Source: an uncultured bacterium (GTDB taxonomy: Bacteria; Atribacterota; Atribacteria; Atribacterales; Caldatribacteriaceae). Taken from it: a stretch of 64,000 bases of DNA. The notes under the pieces are model-generated. The model was not told where the DNA came from and ran no database searches. It saw only the letters and a program-made list of their open reading frames with translations. Positions 26,016-35,278 of this stretch are shown here, piece by piece; within the stretch, counting starts at the first letter, position 1, and each line of letters starts with the position of its first letter. Position numbers and translations under genes: made by a program. The DNA lies in contig CAKZPS010000006.1 of assembly GCA_937139415.1 (NCBI GenBank), positions 1 to 64,000 on the forward strand, read 5' to 3'.

Positions 26016-26407
26016 TGAAGATTTTTCGTAATTTTGATATCAGTGCCTCCGGTCTCACCGCAGAACGTCTGCGAATGAATGTCATCGCTTCTAATATCGC
26101 CAATGCGGAAACCACTCGTACTCCTTCGGGTGGACCGTATCGGAGGAAAGACGTTGTTTTTGAAACCCTTTTGGATGGGGGCGTGAAAGTGAGCGCGATT
26201 GAGGAGGATCAGGACACTCCAACGCGAAAGGTATATGAACCCGGTCATCCGGATGCAGATGAACAAGGATGGGTTGAATACCCCAACGTGGTATTGGTCA
26301 ACGAGATGGTGGATCTCCTGGCGGCGACACGAGCGTATGAGGCCAATGTGACGGCTCTTAATGCCACGAAGAACATGCTCAATAGCGCTCTCAACATTGG
26401 TCGATAG
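26015..26407 (+). CDS. flgC: Flagellar basal-body rod protein FlgC
   Basis: A second proximal-rod subunit, 130 residues. The N-terminus holds FDISASGLTAERLRMNVIAS followed by NIANAETTRTPSGGPYRRKD, the classic FlgC signature. The C-terminus (MVDLLAATRAYEANVTALNA) is the paired axial helix. Its ATG shares a base with the flgB stop codon, so the two are translationally coupled. Confidence 0.95.
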   Translation: MKIFRNFDISASGLTAERLRMNVIASNIANAETTRTPSGGPYRRKDVVFETLLDGGVKVSAIEEDQDTPTRKVYEPGHPDADEQGWVEYPNVVLVNEMVDLLAATRAYEANVTALNATKNMLNSALNIGR

Positions 26408-26419
26408 GGGGCTTGAGTC

Positions 26420-26719
26420 ATGGAGATTGGACGCGTTGACGGTTTGGTTTTTTCTTTACCCAAAATTGAAGAGAGTAAAAAGGAAAACTCGGCTCTTCCC
26501 AAGGACTTTGGAACCATGCTGAATGAAGCCTTAGAAAAGGTCAACGATCTCCAACTTGAAGCTGATTCAGCCATTCAAGACGTGGTTTTGGGAAAAGAGG
26601 AAGACCTTCATCGAGCGCTCATTGCCTTAGAGAGGGCCAATCTGGCGTTAGGGTTGACCGTCCAGGTGCGGAACAAAGTCATCGAAGCTTATCAAGAAAT
26701 TATGCGCATGCAACTGTGA
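26420..26719 (+). CDS. fliE: Flagellar hook-basal body complex protein FliE
   Basis: A 99-residue protein that links the MS ring (FliF) to the rod. The C-terminal two-thirds carries the family pattern: FGTMLNEALEKVNDLQLEAD, then the helix ALIALERANLALGLTVQVRN and KVIEAYQEIMRMQL. It stands between flgC and fliF, the usual order. Confidence 0.93.
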   Translation: MEIGRVDGLVFSLPKIEESKKENSALPKDFGTMLNEALEKVNDLQLEADSAIQDVVLGKEEDLHRALIALERANLALGLTVQVRNKVIEAYQEIMRMQL

Positions 26720-26726
26720 TGTACAC

Positions 26727-28325
26727 ATGAAGAGTCCACTTGCCGATTTCACCGGACAGTTGAAGAACGTTTGGGGGGGGATGAATCCAGGGCAACGGAT
26801 GTTATTCGTTCTCCTCACTACCGTTCTTGTCGCAGGTTTAGCAACCGTATTCCTCTACTCGGGAAGGCCGGATTATGCGCCACTTTTGGTCAGTTCTGAT
26901 CCGGCAGAAAGCGGACGAGTTGTGGATACCCTCAAAGAATTGAATATTCCTTATCGGTTATCGCAAGGAGGAACTCGGGTGGAGGTACCCCAGGATCGAG
27001 TCTATGAAGCACGGATGCAATTAGCGCAGAAGGGTATGCCCACTAAGGGCGTTGGTTTTGAGATTTTAGACCGGAACACTTTTGGGTTAACCAGTTTTTT
27101 GCAAAAGGTCAATTATCAACGAGCGCTTCAAGGAGAAATTGAGAAGACCATTATGCAGCTTGAAGGGGTGGAAGGAGCACGGGTACATCTCGTCATCCCC
27201 GAAGAGAAACTCTTTACCGAGGAAGAAAAGGAACCAACCGCTTCGGTGGTGGTGAAACTTCGACCGGAAACGAGTTTGCGAGAGATACAAGTTGAAGCTA
27301 TTGCCAACTTGGTAGCCAATAGCGTGGAAGGTCTCTCTCCGGAGCGGGTCACCATTCTTGACGATCGCGGGAATATTTTGGCGAGTGGCGCGGGGGAAAC
27401 TTCTACCCTTTTGAGTGTGGCCAATTTGACTGCAACCCAGTTACAGGTGAAGAAAGATGTAGAAGAAACCTTAACCCGTCAAATCCAGTCTATGCTTGAA
27501 GGAGTACTGGGGTACCGTCAAGCAGTAGTACGAGTCAGCGCCGATTTGGATTTTGAAAGACGAGAAGGAGAGAAGGAAATCTACGAACCGGTGGTTGGTG
27601 CTGAAGGAGTGATGCGAAGCACGCAAGAGGTAGAAGAGAAGTATCAAGGGCAAGCTGCTCAACCGGGAGGAAAACCAGGTGTCGCTTCGAATATTCCTCT
27701 GTACGGGGAGGAAGAGCAATCGCAACAGGCGAGTAATTACAACCGGAGAGAGTCTACCACCAATTACGAAGTGAACCGAATTTTGGAACGGTATGCTACT
27801 TCTCCGGGACGAATTAAGAAACTATCGGTAGCAGTTTTAGTGGATAGTACCCTTCCGCCGGAGGCGGTAGAGAAGGTGCGGAAGGTGGTGCAAGCAGCAG
27901 CTGGTTTGGATCTTGCCCGGGGTGACATGGTCATTGTGGAGAGTTTGCCTTTCAGTCGTACTGCGGAAGAGGAAGAGGCGAAAATTTTGGCCTCCCAGAA
28001 ATTCATGAACCTTCTCGAACTCCTCATAAGATATGGCATCATAGCCTTTTTCATTCTCCTCTTCTATTCCTTGGGAAGAAAAATTTTAGTCGCTGCAGTG
28101 ACGCCGGAGGAAGTAGTAGCAGAAGTATATGAGGAGGAAGGAGAAGGTTATGAAGAAGAAACCGAGGCTATTACTCCTTCTATGGTTCGTCCTCCTGAGT
28201 TGTCGCCCGAGGAGAGAATGAAGCTCGAGGTACAACGCAAAATGGAGGAGGATATCAAGAAATTGGTAGAACATAATCCTGACGATGCAGCGAAGCTCAT
28301 ACGGAGCTGGTTGAGTGAGGATTGA
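26727..28325 (+). CDS. fliF: Flagellar MS-ring protein FliF
   Basis: The inner-membrane ring on which the flagellum is built. The 532-residue product has a membrane helix near 22-44, periplasmic ring-building motifs (RVYEARMQLAQKGMPTKGVG, QRALQGEIEKTIMQLEGVEGARVH), a second helix near 430-455, and a C-terminal cytoplasmic tail (EDIKKLVEHNPDDAAKLIRSWL) that binds FliG. ATG 26727 has no clear ribosome site, so translation may depend on coupling from fliE, which ends seven bases earlier. Confidence 0.96.
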   Translation: MKSPLADFTGQLKNVWGGMNPGQRMLFVLLTTVLVAGLATVFLYSGRPDYAPLLVSSDPAESGRVVDTLKELNIPYRLSQGGTRVEVPQDRVYEARMQLAQKGMPTKGVGFEILDRNTFGLTSFLQKVNYQRALQGEIEKTIMQLEGVEGARVHLVIPEEKLFTEEEKEPTASVVVKLRPETSLREIQVEAIANLVANSVEGLSPERVTILDDRGNILASGAGETSTLLSVANLTATQLQVKKDVEETLTRQIQSMLEGVLGYRQAVVRVSADLDFERREGEKEIYEPVVGAEGVMRSTQEVEEKYQGQAAQPGGKPGVASNIPLYGEEEQSQQASNYNRRESTTNYEVNRILERYATSPGRIKKLSVAVLVDSTLPPEAVEKVRKVVQAAAGLDLARGDMVIVESLPFSRTAEEEEAKILASQKFMNLLELLIRYGIIAFFILLFYSLGRKILVAAVTPEEVVAEVYEEEGEGYEEETEAITPSMVRPPELSPEERMKLEVQRKMEEDIKKLVEHNPDDAAKLIRSWLSED

Positions 28326-28329
28326 GACT

Positions 28330-29346
28330 ATGGCCATTGTTCCTCGAAAACAATTAACCGGCAAACAAAAGGTAGCAATTCTTCTCGTGAGCTTGGGTCC
28401 GGATCTTTCCGCATCTATTTTGAAGCGACTCAGCGAAGAAGAGATCGAAGACCTCACCATTGAAATTGCTACTTTGGAGAAAGTACCTCCCGAAATCCGA
28501 GAGGAAGTGGTGAGTGAATTTTACCATTTGGCAGTGGCACAACAGTATATCTCGCAGGGTGGTATTGAATACGCGCGTCAGCTTTTAGAAAAAGCTTTGG
28601 GACCTCATAAGGCGCAGGAAATCATTACCCGTCTCTCGGCCACTCTCGAAGTAACTCCGTTCGAAGCTCTGCGTCGAGCCGATCCTTTGCAGCTTTTGAA
28701 CTTCATCCAGGGTGAACATCCCCAAACTATCGCCCTGATTCTTTCCTACCTCAAGCCGGAGCAAGCAGCGACCATCATGGGCAATCTTCCCGAAACTGTT
28801 CGTGGAGAGGTGGCCATGCGTATTGCGCTCATGGAGCGCGCTTCTCCAGAAATTGTCCGGCATATTGAGTCAGTATTGGAACGCAAAATTTCGAGCTTTT
28901 TGGCACAGGATTTTACCCGCATTAGCGGGAGAAAGAAACTCATCGAGATCTTGAATAAGAGCGATCGAGGAACGGAAAAGAGTATTCTGGAGGCCTTAGA
29001 AGAGAAAGATCCTGGATTGGCAGAAGAGATTAAGTCGGAAATGTTTGTCTTTGAGGACATCGTTCTTCTCGACGACCGAGCGATACAGCTTGTGTTGCGT
29101 CAGGTGGATATGAAGGACCTGGCCTTAGCCCTCAAAGGTTCTTCACAAGAGGTACAGGAGAAAATTTTCCGCAACATGTCCCAGCGAGCTGCCCAAATGC
29201 TTAAAGAGGATATGGAGTACATGGGACCGGTACGGGCACGGGTGGTCAACGAGGCACAGCAGAAAGTGGTGAATATTATTCGTCGTTTGGAGGAAACCGG
29301 AGAAATCGTGATTGCTCGTGGTGGGGAGGATGAGGTCATTGTCTAA
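28330..29346 (+). CDS. fliG: Flagellar motor switch protein FliG
   Basis: The rotor protein that contacts the stator and converts ion flow into torque. Length is 338 residues, standard for the family. The middle domain contains the EHPQTIALILSYL motif that binds FliM, and the C-terminal domain has the charged torque helix (MFVFEDIVLLDDRAIQLVLR). ATG 28330 follows the fliF stop by four bases; an in-frame TTG at 28315 would overlap fliF and is less likely. Confidence 0.96.
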   Translation: MAIVPRKQLTGKQKVAILLVSLGPDLSASILKRLSEEEIEDLTIEIATLEKVPPEIREEVVSEFYHLAVAQQYISQGGIEYARQLLEKALGPHKAQEIITRLSATLEVTPFEALRRADPLQLLNFIQGEHPQTIALILSYLKPEQAATIMGNLPETVRGEVAMRIALMERASPEIVRHIESVLERKISSFLAQDFTRISGRKKLIEILNKSDRGTEKSILEALEEKDPGLAEEIKSEMFVFEDIVLLDDRAIQLVLRQVDMKDLALALKGSSQEVQEKIFRNMSQRAAQMLKEDMEYMGPVRARVVNEAQQKVVNIIRRLEETGEIVIARGGEDEVIV

Positions 29347-30055
29347 GGTGTATAAACAGGTGTGCCTTACTCCCATTGCAGTACTAGTGGGGAAAGAGGA
29401 AAAGGTTAACGATGATCCCCTGGTAGATCAATTTTTGCAAGAGGATTGGAAAGAGAAGCGGGAGGAAATTCTCTCTCAGGCCCATCGCGAAGCTCAGGCA
29501 CTTCTTGCCCGGGCGCAAGAGGAAGTAGCGCGGATTCAGGAAGAGGCTTGGAAGGATGGATGGGAAAAGGGTTTCGCGGAGGGAAAGAGAGAGGCGACCG
29601 AGGAAGCGCGGAGGATTTTGGAAGAAAAGATTGTTCTCTGGGAGAGTTGGTTACAAGAGGTGCACAAAACGCGCCAGGAATTTTTTCATCGTCTCCAGGA
29701 GCCGATGGTAGAATTTGCCTTTGCCTTGGCAAGAAAAATCATCGGAAGAGAAGTAGAGGAGCATCCTTTCGTTACCGAGTTAGTAGAGAGGGTGTTGCAG
29801 AAGCTGAGTAATCGAGAACGAGTGATCGTCCGCGTGAATCGCAATGACTATGTTCGAGTGAAGGAGATGAAAGAAGAGTTCTTGCGGAAAATTGACGGAC
29901 TCGGTTACCTGGAAATTCAGGAGGATCCTCGGGTGAAAGAAGGAGGGTGTCTGGTGGGAACGGTCTTTGGAAGTATTGATGCTCAAATTGATACGCAACT
30001 CGATAATCTCCGTGAGGAGATTATGAAAATTCTGCGTGAAGAGAGCCATGATTGA
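29330..30055 (+). CDS. fliH: Flagellar assembly protein FliH
   Basis: A regulator that holds the export ATPase FliI and delivers it to the export gate. The 241-residue product is highly charged. Its central coiled coil carries the glycine-repeat helix typical of FliH (EAWKDGWEKGFAEGKREATE). The C-terminal domain (VKEGGCLVGTVFGSIDAQID) matches FliH/YscL. The start overlaps fliG; ATG 29330 has GGTGGGG close upstream, and TTG 29339 is an alternative. Confidence 0.92.
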   Translation: MRSLSKVYKQVCLTPIAVLVGKEEKVNDDPLVDQFLQEDWKEKREEILSQAHREAQALLARAQEEVARIQEEAWKDGWEKGFAEGKREATEEARRILEEKIVLWESWLQEVHKTRQEFFHRLQEPMVEFAFALARKIIGREVEEHPFVTELVERVLQKLSNRERVIVRVNRNDYVRVKEMKEEFLRKIDGLGYLEIQEDPRVKEGGCLVGTVFGSIDAQIDTQLDNLREEIMKILREESHD

Positions 30056-31361
30056 TTTCCAAAAGTTAGCACAGCGAGTTGAAGAAATTGATTCCTTGAG
30101 GCTTAATGGAAAGGTTCTGCAATCGGTAGGAGTAGTCGTTGAGGCGCAAGGACCTGCCTCTCGGGTGGGAGAAGTGTGCGTCATCCGTTCCCGGGGTGGA
30201 GAGAGAGAGGTATTGGCAGAAATAGTTGGCTTTCGCGGAGAGCGTACTCTGCTCATGCCTTTGGGAGAGAAGAATGGCATTGAGATGGGGAGTGAGGTCA
30301 TCGCCTTAGGGAAAAGAGGCAGGATAAGAGTGGGCAGTGGCGTTTTGGGACGCGTGCTCGATGCTTTGGGGAATCCTATTGATGAAAAGGGACCCATAGA
30401 GCCTGAAGCGGAGTACGCCTTTGATAATGAACCACCTCCCCCCCTCGAGAGGAAGCGGATTACCGAAGTGCTTCCCTTGGGGATCAAAGCCATCGATGGA
30501 ATATTGACCTGTGGAAAAGGACAACGAATCGGAATCTTTGCCGGCAGCGGGGTCGGGAAGAGTACCCTCCTCGGGATGATTGCCCGTCATGCCCAGAGTG
30601 AAGTGAACGTGATTGCTTTAGTAGGGGAGCGGGGGAGAGAGGTCAAAGAGTTCATTGAGAGAGACTTGCAGGAAGAGGGGATGAAAAGGAGTTGTGTGGT
30701 CGTTGCGACCTCGGACAAAGCACCTCTTTTACGTATTAAAGCGGCTTTTTGTGCTACCGCCATTGCCGAATATTTTCGGGATCAGGGGAAGGACGTGCTC
30801 TTTATGATGGATTCAGTAACCCGGTTGGCCATGGCCCAACGAGAGTTAGGTTTAGCGGTAGGTGAGCCGCCTACCACTCGAGGATACACGCCGTCGGTTT
30901 TTGCCCTGCTCCCTCGGTTAATGGAACGGACCGGAACTTCCGCGCGAGGAACGATTACCGCCTTGTATACCGTGCTGGTCGAGGGTGATGATATGAATGA
31001 CCCCATCGCCGATACCGCTCGTTCGATCCTTGATGGACATATCGTGCTTTCGCGCAAGTTGTCCTTTGAGGGGCACTATCCGGCCATTGACATCCTGCAG
31101 AGCGTAAGCCGTTTGATGCCTGAAATTACCGATGAGCGTCACCGAGAGGTGGCGCAAAAGCTGCGGGAAATTTTAGCAGTGTATCGAGAGGCGGAAGACC
31201 TGATTAACATCGGCGCATACGAGCGTAGTTCAAATCCCCGTATCGATTACGCGATATCGATGATTGATCGGGTACGAGCTTTTTTACGTCAGGATATTGG
31301 AGAACACTTTTCTTTTCCCGAGACGCTGCATATGCTTTTCAAGCTCTTTGAGGAGGCGTAA
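30048..31361 (+). CDS. fliI: Flagellum-specific ATP synthase FliI
   Basis: The hexameric ATPase that unfolds and feeds substrates into the flagellar export channel. It is 437 residues with Walker A in FAGSGVGKSTLL (Lys171), the Walker B segment VLFMMDSVTRLAMAQRE, and the RGYTPSVFALLPRLMERTG motif of F1-type type-III ATPases. The ATG overlaps the fliH stop, and fliJ follows after two bases. Confidence 0.97.
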   Translation: MIDFQKLAQRVEEIDSLRLNGKVLQSVGVVVEAQGPASRVGEVCVIRSRGGEREVLAEIVGFRGERTLLMPLGEKNGIEMGSEVIALGKRGRIRVGSGVLGRVLDALGNPIDEKGPIEPEAEYAFDNEPPPPLERKRITEVLPLGIKAIDGILTCGKGQRIGIFAGSGVGKSTLLGMIARHAQSEVNVIALVGERGREVKEFIERDLQEEGMKRSCVVVATSDKAPLLRIKAAFCATAIAEYFRDQGKDVLFMMDSVTRLAMAQRELGLAVGEPPTTRGYTPSVFALLPRLMERTGTSARGTITALYTVLVEGDDMNDPIADTARSILDGHIVLSRKLSFEGHYPAIDILQSVSRLMPEITDERHREVAQKLREILAVYREAEDLINIGAYERSSNPRIDYAISMIDRVRAFLRQDIGEHFSFPETLHMLFKLFEEA

Positions 31362-31363
31362 AG

Positions 31364-31810
31364 ATGCCCAATTTTCAGTTTAAACTCCAGAAAGTTTTGG
31401 ATACTTGCAAGCTGAAGGAGAACCTTATTGAAGTCAAATTGGCAGAACTTGAGAAATTAGCAGAGGTGCAACGAATAAATTTAACCTTGGTTGAGAAGCA
31501 AAGAGGAGAAATTTTAGCTGAGCGGCAAGAGAAGAGAAAAGGTAATGTATCTCTGCGAATTGAAGAGGAAATGTTGTACGAGAATTGCCTCCAGAATTTG
31601 GAAATTCGGATTGAAAAGATGAAAGTGTACTTGCGAGAACTGGAAGAACAAATTCGTCGTACTCGGGAAGAGTTGGTAGCGGCAGCGATAGAGCGAAAAG
31701 TAGTGGAGAAGGTCCGAGATAAGCGCTATGAAGAATTTACCTTAGAGATTGCCAGAAACGATCAAAAAGCCTTGGACGAGATTGCGGTGCAACAGTACGT
31801 GCGGAGGTAA
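31364..31810 (+). CDS. fliJ: Flagellar export protein FliJ
   Basis: A small coiled-coil chaperone that sits in the FliI ring and contacts FlhA. The 148 residues begin FQFKLQKVLDTCKLKENLIE and are a continuous charged heptad-rich helix thereafter. Sequence identity in this family is always low; the call rests on position after fliI, length and coiled-coil pattern. Confidence 0.88.
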   Translation: MPNFQFKLQKVLDTCKLKENLIEVKLAELEKLAEVQRINLTLVEKQRGEILAERQEKRKGNVSLRIEEEMLYENCLQNLEIRIEKMKVYLRELEEQIRRTREELVAAAIERKVVEKVRDKRYEEFTLEIARNDQKALDEIAVQQYVRR

Positions 31811-31814
31811 GAGC

Positions 31815-32288
31815 ATGATTCCCAAGGGTTTAGCGAGAATCCTTGCCCGTATCGAAGAGATTGAGAGGAGTTTTCCCCGCTCGGGGAATCAACCGGCTTC
31901 GTCCTCGCCTTCATCTTTTCAGTCGGTCTCCTTTGATGAGCTCATTGAAGAATATGCGGAGAAATACGGGATGGATGCGAAGCTGGTGAGGAAGCTGGTA
32001 CAAGTCGAATCGGGATTTAATCCCTCGGCTGTTTCTCCTCGAGGAGCCATGGGACTCATGCAGCTCATGCCAGAAACGTGCAAGGATTTAGGAGTACAGG
32101 ACCCCTTCGATGTGCGGGAAAACCTCGATGGGGGAGTACGGTACTTGAAGGGGCTTTTAGAGCGTTTTGGGGATCTCCAATTGGCTTTGGCAGCTTATAA
32201 CGCTGGACCGGGGAGAGTCAAAGAATACGGGGGAGTCCCCCCCTTTCTCGAGACACAACGATTTATCAAGAAGGTTTTGGAGGGATAA
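31815..32288 (+). CDS. Lytic transglycosylase (SLT domain) in the flagellar operon
   Basis: A peptidoglycan-cleaving enzyme likely used to open the wall for rod passage. The SLT domain covers about 40-155, with catalytic Glu65 in VQVESGFNPSAVSPRGAMG, then LMQLMPET and AAYNAGPGRV. No signal peptide is visible; residues 1-38 are polar and disordered, so export through the flagellar channel, like FlgJ, is plausible but inferred. ATG 31815 follows GGAGGTAA by about five bases. Confidence 0.9.
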   Translation: MIPKGLARILARIEEIERSFPRSGNQPASSSPSSFQSVSFDELIEEYAEKYGMDAKLVRKLVQVESGFNPSAVSPRGAMGLMQLMPETCKDLGVQDPFDVRENLDGGVRYLKGLLERFGDLQLALAAYNAGPGRVKEYGGVPPFLETQRFIKKVLEG

Positions 32289-32291
32289 TCA

Positions 32292-33035
32292 GTGGGCGGT
32301 AGCAAGGAACAACCCGGGAAACGTCCGTCCAAGAAACCTCGTCTTGCTCAAGAGAAGCGACAAGGGAGTTTCGTCACCTCAACTCATGCCACGCAAAGTG
32401 CTCGCCAAGGGAAGGGTGGTGGCGGGGAACTTTTGATGTACTTGGTAGTTTTTGGTTTAGTTTTTGTTTTCTTTCTCAACTTTTTGGGCATTGTGGAGAT
32501 TCCCTTTTTGCAATTCTTGCGACTGGGGAAAGGAATGGCAGAGAATGGAACGGAGAAAAGGGAAGTGAATGTTCCGGAAGAAGTGAGAGAACCCCTCTAT
32601 CAGGGTCCGCAACTCGAGGGTGCACAGGGAGAGGTCATGATTGCGATAGAGGGTGGTGCGTTAGGGGAATCGCAAGAACCACCCAAGGATCAAAGTGCGA
32701 TGAATATTACTCCTCAAGAAGGAGAACCGGTGATCACCATCGAACCTCTCCCCGAGGGAGAGGTCGAGCCATCAGAGGTTGAACAACCTCTTCCTTCACC
32801 TTCTCCCCGAGGAGAAACCGCTCATACGGAGGGTGCTTCAGGTAACCTCTATCGGGTGGCCAAGATTTATGCTGCCATGGAACCGCAGGAAGCGGTGCGT
32901 ATTTTAGAACAATTTTCTGATGAGGAGGTGGTCAGTATTTTGGCTTCCATGAAGGAGCGACAGGTAGCGGAAATTTTGCAGGCTATGCCGGCGGATCGCG
33001 CCGCCAGCGTTGCCAAAAAAATGATGGGGAGGTGA
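32292..33035 (+). CDS. MotE-like membrane protein with MgtE-N domain
   Basis: A single-pass membrane protein: basic N-terminus, one helix at roughly 50-68 (MYLVVFGLVFVFFLNFLGIV), a Pro/Glu-rich spacer at about 85-185, and a C-terminal MgtE intracellular N-like domain (MEPQEAVRILEQFSDEEVVS, EILQAMPADRAASVAKKMM). This layout matches MotE, a chaperone of the stator protein MotB in some bacteria, which fits the stator genes in the same operon. GTG 32292 has GGAGGG seven bases ahead. Confidence 0.8.
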   Translation: MGGSKEQPGKRPSKKPRLAQEKRQGSFVTSTHATQSARQGKGGGGELLMYLVVFGLVFVFFLNFLGIVEIPFLQFLRLGKGMAENGTEKREVNVPEEVREPLYQGPQLEGAQGEVMIAIEGGALGESQEPPKDQSAMNITPQEGEPVITIEPLPEGEVEPSEVEQPLPSPSPRGETAHTEGASGNLYRVAKIYAAMEPQEAVRILEQFSDEEVVSILASMKERQVAEILQAMPADRAASVAKKMMGR

Positions 33036-33039
33036 AACC

Positions 33040-34455
33040 GTGACCTTGTTCGTGTTGCCTCATTTGATACCAGAGAGCATGAGAGTACAGAGCCCCTCTC
33101 ACCAAGAGAAAAAAGTGCCAGGAGAGGAGAGTAGTACTCCATCTCTTGATTTTGCCGTCTTGCTTGAAGAAAGCACAAAGAAAGCAGGATGGGAATTGGC
33201 CGGAGGCGCATATCCTTCGGGAACCCGAGGGTGTTGTGGGAACATGGCCGTCACACCGCAAACCGCGTGTTGGGGAGAAACAACTTCGATCGAGGGAAAT
33301 GGAGCATCGCGTTCTTTTGCCACCTCTCTCCCCTGGGGGTGTTCGTCTTCGGGATGTGTTTCCTCGTGCCAAGAGGAAGGTTTCGGTATTGACCTTACAC
33401 GGGTGAAAGAGAGTATTGCTCAGTTTCTCGAGGATGTAGAGAGTATCCAATTCTCTCTCGATTTGGGAGAGAAGGGAACTTTGAGTATCACCGGAGGAAA
33501 GAATGAGAACGGAGAGTTTGCGTTTCAGATTCAAGGTTCTAAGGACGCACTGACCGAGTTCTTTACCATGCTCTTTGCTTCCCTTACCGCCCTTGGTCAA
33601 AGCGCGCAAGCGGAGCAATCTTCCTTGAACCGCGTCTTTCCCTCCTCCCTCAACGGCAATCAGTGTGGGTGTGGGGGAAAAACATCGGGGCTCTCTCCCT
33701 GTCCCAGTACACCGGTAGATGGCGAGGAAAACGAGAGTGAATCGGCTCCTTCCTTAGAGATAGCCGGGGGCACAACTTTCTCGGCGGTTTTTGAAACGGA
33801 AGGAGATGCTACTTCTATGGAAGCACCCGGTGTGACACCTGAAACGGAAGATGGGAGGGAGAATGGGGAAGAAATAATAGTCTCTACCCAAGAACTGGCA
33901 AGTGATGCTCGGCAGGTTTCTCTCGGTGAAGAGAAGAGAATTCGTTCGGAAAACCCAACTCCCAAATCGTATAGCGAAGCTCGAGATACCATTCCCTTAG
34001 GAGAGGCGGTTCCTCAAGGAGTGAAGGAAGTTCCTGCAGGAGTTCTTTCCTTTACCCCTTCACGAGATCCCGAAGAGGTGGCTCAAGTGTTCGAACAAAT
34101 TTTGCAGGTTGCTTCTGCTGAGAGAGGAGGTAAAGAAGTAACCATCAAGCTTGAGCCAGAATCGCTGGGCACCATCGTAGTGCACGTACGGGAAGACGAC
34201 CAACGTGTGCAATGTATGTGGGAAGTTGCCAATCCTAAGGCACAAGAGCTGATTCAAAAGAGCCTTCCACTTTTGGAAGCACGCTTGGCGGGTCAGGGTT
34301 TGGTCTTTGAGAATTTCTGGACTGGAGAAAACGGAGGACAGCCTCGTTTTCAAGGTGCTTTCTCTTATGCCGGTAGTCCTCTGAGTGGGGAAAGCGACGA
34401 AGAATCACCGAGTAGAGCGTCTTTCGAAGAGTATCGAGTCAACCTTCTCGCTTAG
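33040..34455 (+). CDS. fliK: Flagellar hook-length control protein FliK, cysteine-rich
   Basis: A secreted molecular ruler that sets hook length and switches export specificity. The N-terminal two-thirds is long and disordered. The C-terminal hook domain is clear at about 340-435: GKEVTIKLEPESLGTIVVHV and then LPLLEARLAGQGL. GTG 33040 follows GGGGAGGTGA. The oddity is about nine cysteines clustered near residues 65-115 and 208-225 (GCCGN, GCSSSGCVSSC, QCGCGG), very unusual in a protein passing through the flagellar channel. flgD comes next, the usual order. Confidence 0.88.
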   Translation: MTLFVLPHLIPESMRVQSPSHQEKKVPGEESSTPSLDFAVLLEESTKKAGWELAGGAYPSGTRGCCGNMAVTPQTACWGETTSIEGNGASRSFATSLPWGCSSSGCVSSCQEEGFGIDLTRVKESIAQFLEDVESIQFSLDLGEKGTLSITGGKNENGEFAFQIQGSKDALTEFFTMLFASLTALGQSAQAEQSSLNRVFPSSLNGNQCGCGGKTSGLSPCPSTPVDGEENESESAPSLEIAGGTTFSAVFETEGDATSMEAPGVTPETEDGRENGEEIIVSTQELASDARQVSLGEEKRIRSENPTPKSYSEARDTIPLGEAVPQGVKEVPAGVLSFTPSRDPEEVAQVFEQILQVASAERGGKEVTIKLEPESLGTIVVHVREDDQRVQCMWEVANPKAQELIQKSLPLLEARLAGQGLVFENFWTGENGGQPRFQGAFSYAGSPLSGESDEESPSRASFEEYRVNLLA

Positions 34456-34467
34456 GAGGGAATGGAG

Positions 34468-34848
34468 ATGATTCCTACGGTATCTTCGAAAGGAGTGACG
34501 AATACCGGTGAAACCACAACGAAGAAGGGGAACGTGTTAGGGAAAGATGATTTTTTGCAACTTTTAGTTTTGCAACTCCGTACCCAAAACCCCTTGGAGC
34601 CCATGGATAGTCAAGAATTCAGTGCCCAATTAGCCCAGTTCAGTGCCCTTGAAGCCATGCAGAATGTGCAGAAATCCTTAGAGAATCTCCTCCTTTTGCA
34701 GGCAGGATCTCTGGTGGGGAAAGAGGTATCGCTACAAGGTGGAATAAGCGGTACGGTTGAGGGAGTAGTCATAAAGAGCGATCGTTGGTTGGTAGTGGTA
34801 GGGGGCGAAGAGTACAGTTTGGATGAAATTATCAAGGTAGGTATGTGA
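34468..34848 (+). CDS. flgD: Flagellar hook assembly scaffold FlgD (short form)
   Basis: The cap that guides hook subunit assembly. It has 126 residues, so only the N-terminal capping region and a short remnant of the beta domain are present. The family motif is clear: LGKDDFLQLLVLQLRTQNPL, then SQEFSAQLAQFSALEAMQNV. ATG 34468 gives better spacing to GGAGGGA than ATG 34462. Short FlgD proteins are common in Firmicutes and Thermotogota. Confidence 0.93.
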   Translation: MIPTVSSKGVTNTGETTTKKGNVLGKDDFLQLLVLQLRTQNPLEPMDSQEFSAQLAQFSALEAMQNVQKSLENLLLLQAGSLVGKEVSLQGGISGTVEGVVIKSDRWLVVVGGEEYSLDEIIKVGM

Positions 34849-34849
34849 C

Positions 34850-35224
34850 GTGTTCAACCGAGTGGATGTTTTTCGCTTACCGGAAATTGAAGGTAGGACC
34901 TCAAATCCTGTACGGGGGAAAACGGGAGAGAGGCAGAGCGAGAGTAATTTCGAGAAAATTCTCCGTGAAGAGGAGCTCGCTTTTTCTCTCCATGCTCAGA
35001 GACGTATTCAGGAACGGTCACTCTCCATCGATGCCGAAACCCTGGAATCACTCGGAGAGAGTGTGAAAATCTTGGAACGCAAGGGAGCGAAGAACTCACT
35101 GGTGGTAGTCGGAAACACTGCCTTTGTGGTCAACGTACCGCAAAAGATGGTGGTGACTTGTTTTGACCGCAAGGCGAGTAAAGAGAATGTGTTCACCAAT
35201 ATTGATTCAGCCATTATTCTTTAA
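34850..35224 (+). CDS. Flagellar operon protein, TIGR02530 family
   Basis: A 124-residue protein of the small family found between flgD and flgE in Gram-positive-type flagellar operons. The conserved core is FSLHAQRRIQERSLSIDAET, then KNSLVVVGNTAFVVNVPQKM and VFTNIDSAIIL at the end. Its function is not established. GTG 34850 starts two bases after the flgD stop. Confidence 0.85.
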   Translation: MFNRVDVFRLPEIEGRTSNPVRGKTGERQSESNFEKILREEELAFSLHAQRRIQERSLSIDAETLESLGESVKILERKGAKNSLVVVGNTAFVVNVPQKMVVTCFDRKASKENVFTNIDSAIIL

Positions 35225-35278
35225 CTCTTGGGGGCTGGTCCGCGGGAGCGGGGGCTCCGTGAAGGAGGCTTGAGCGTC

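Noticed and set aside
33040-34455. FliK frame as an artefact because of its cysteine clusters
   Set aside because: The frame has a strong ribosome site, fills the whole gap between the MotE-like gene and flgD, and ends in a clear hook-length-control domain.
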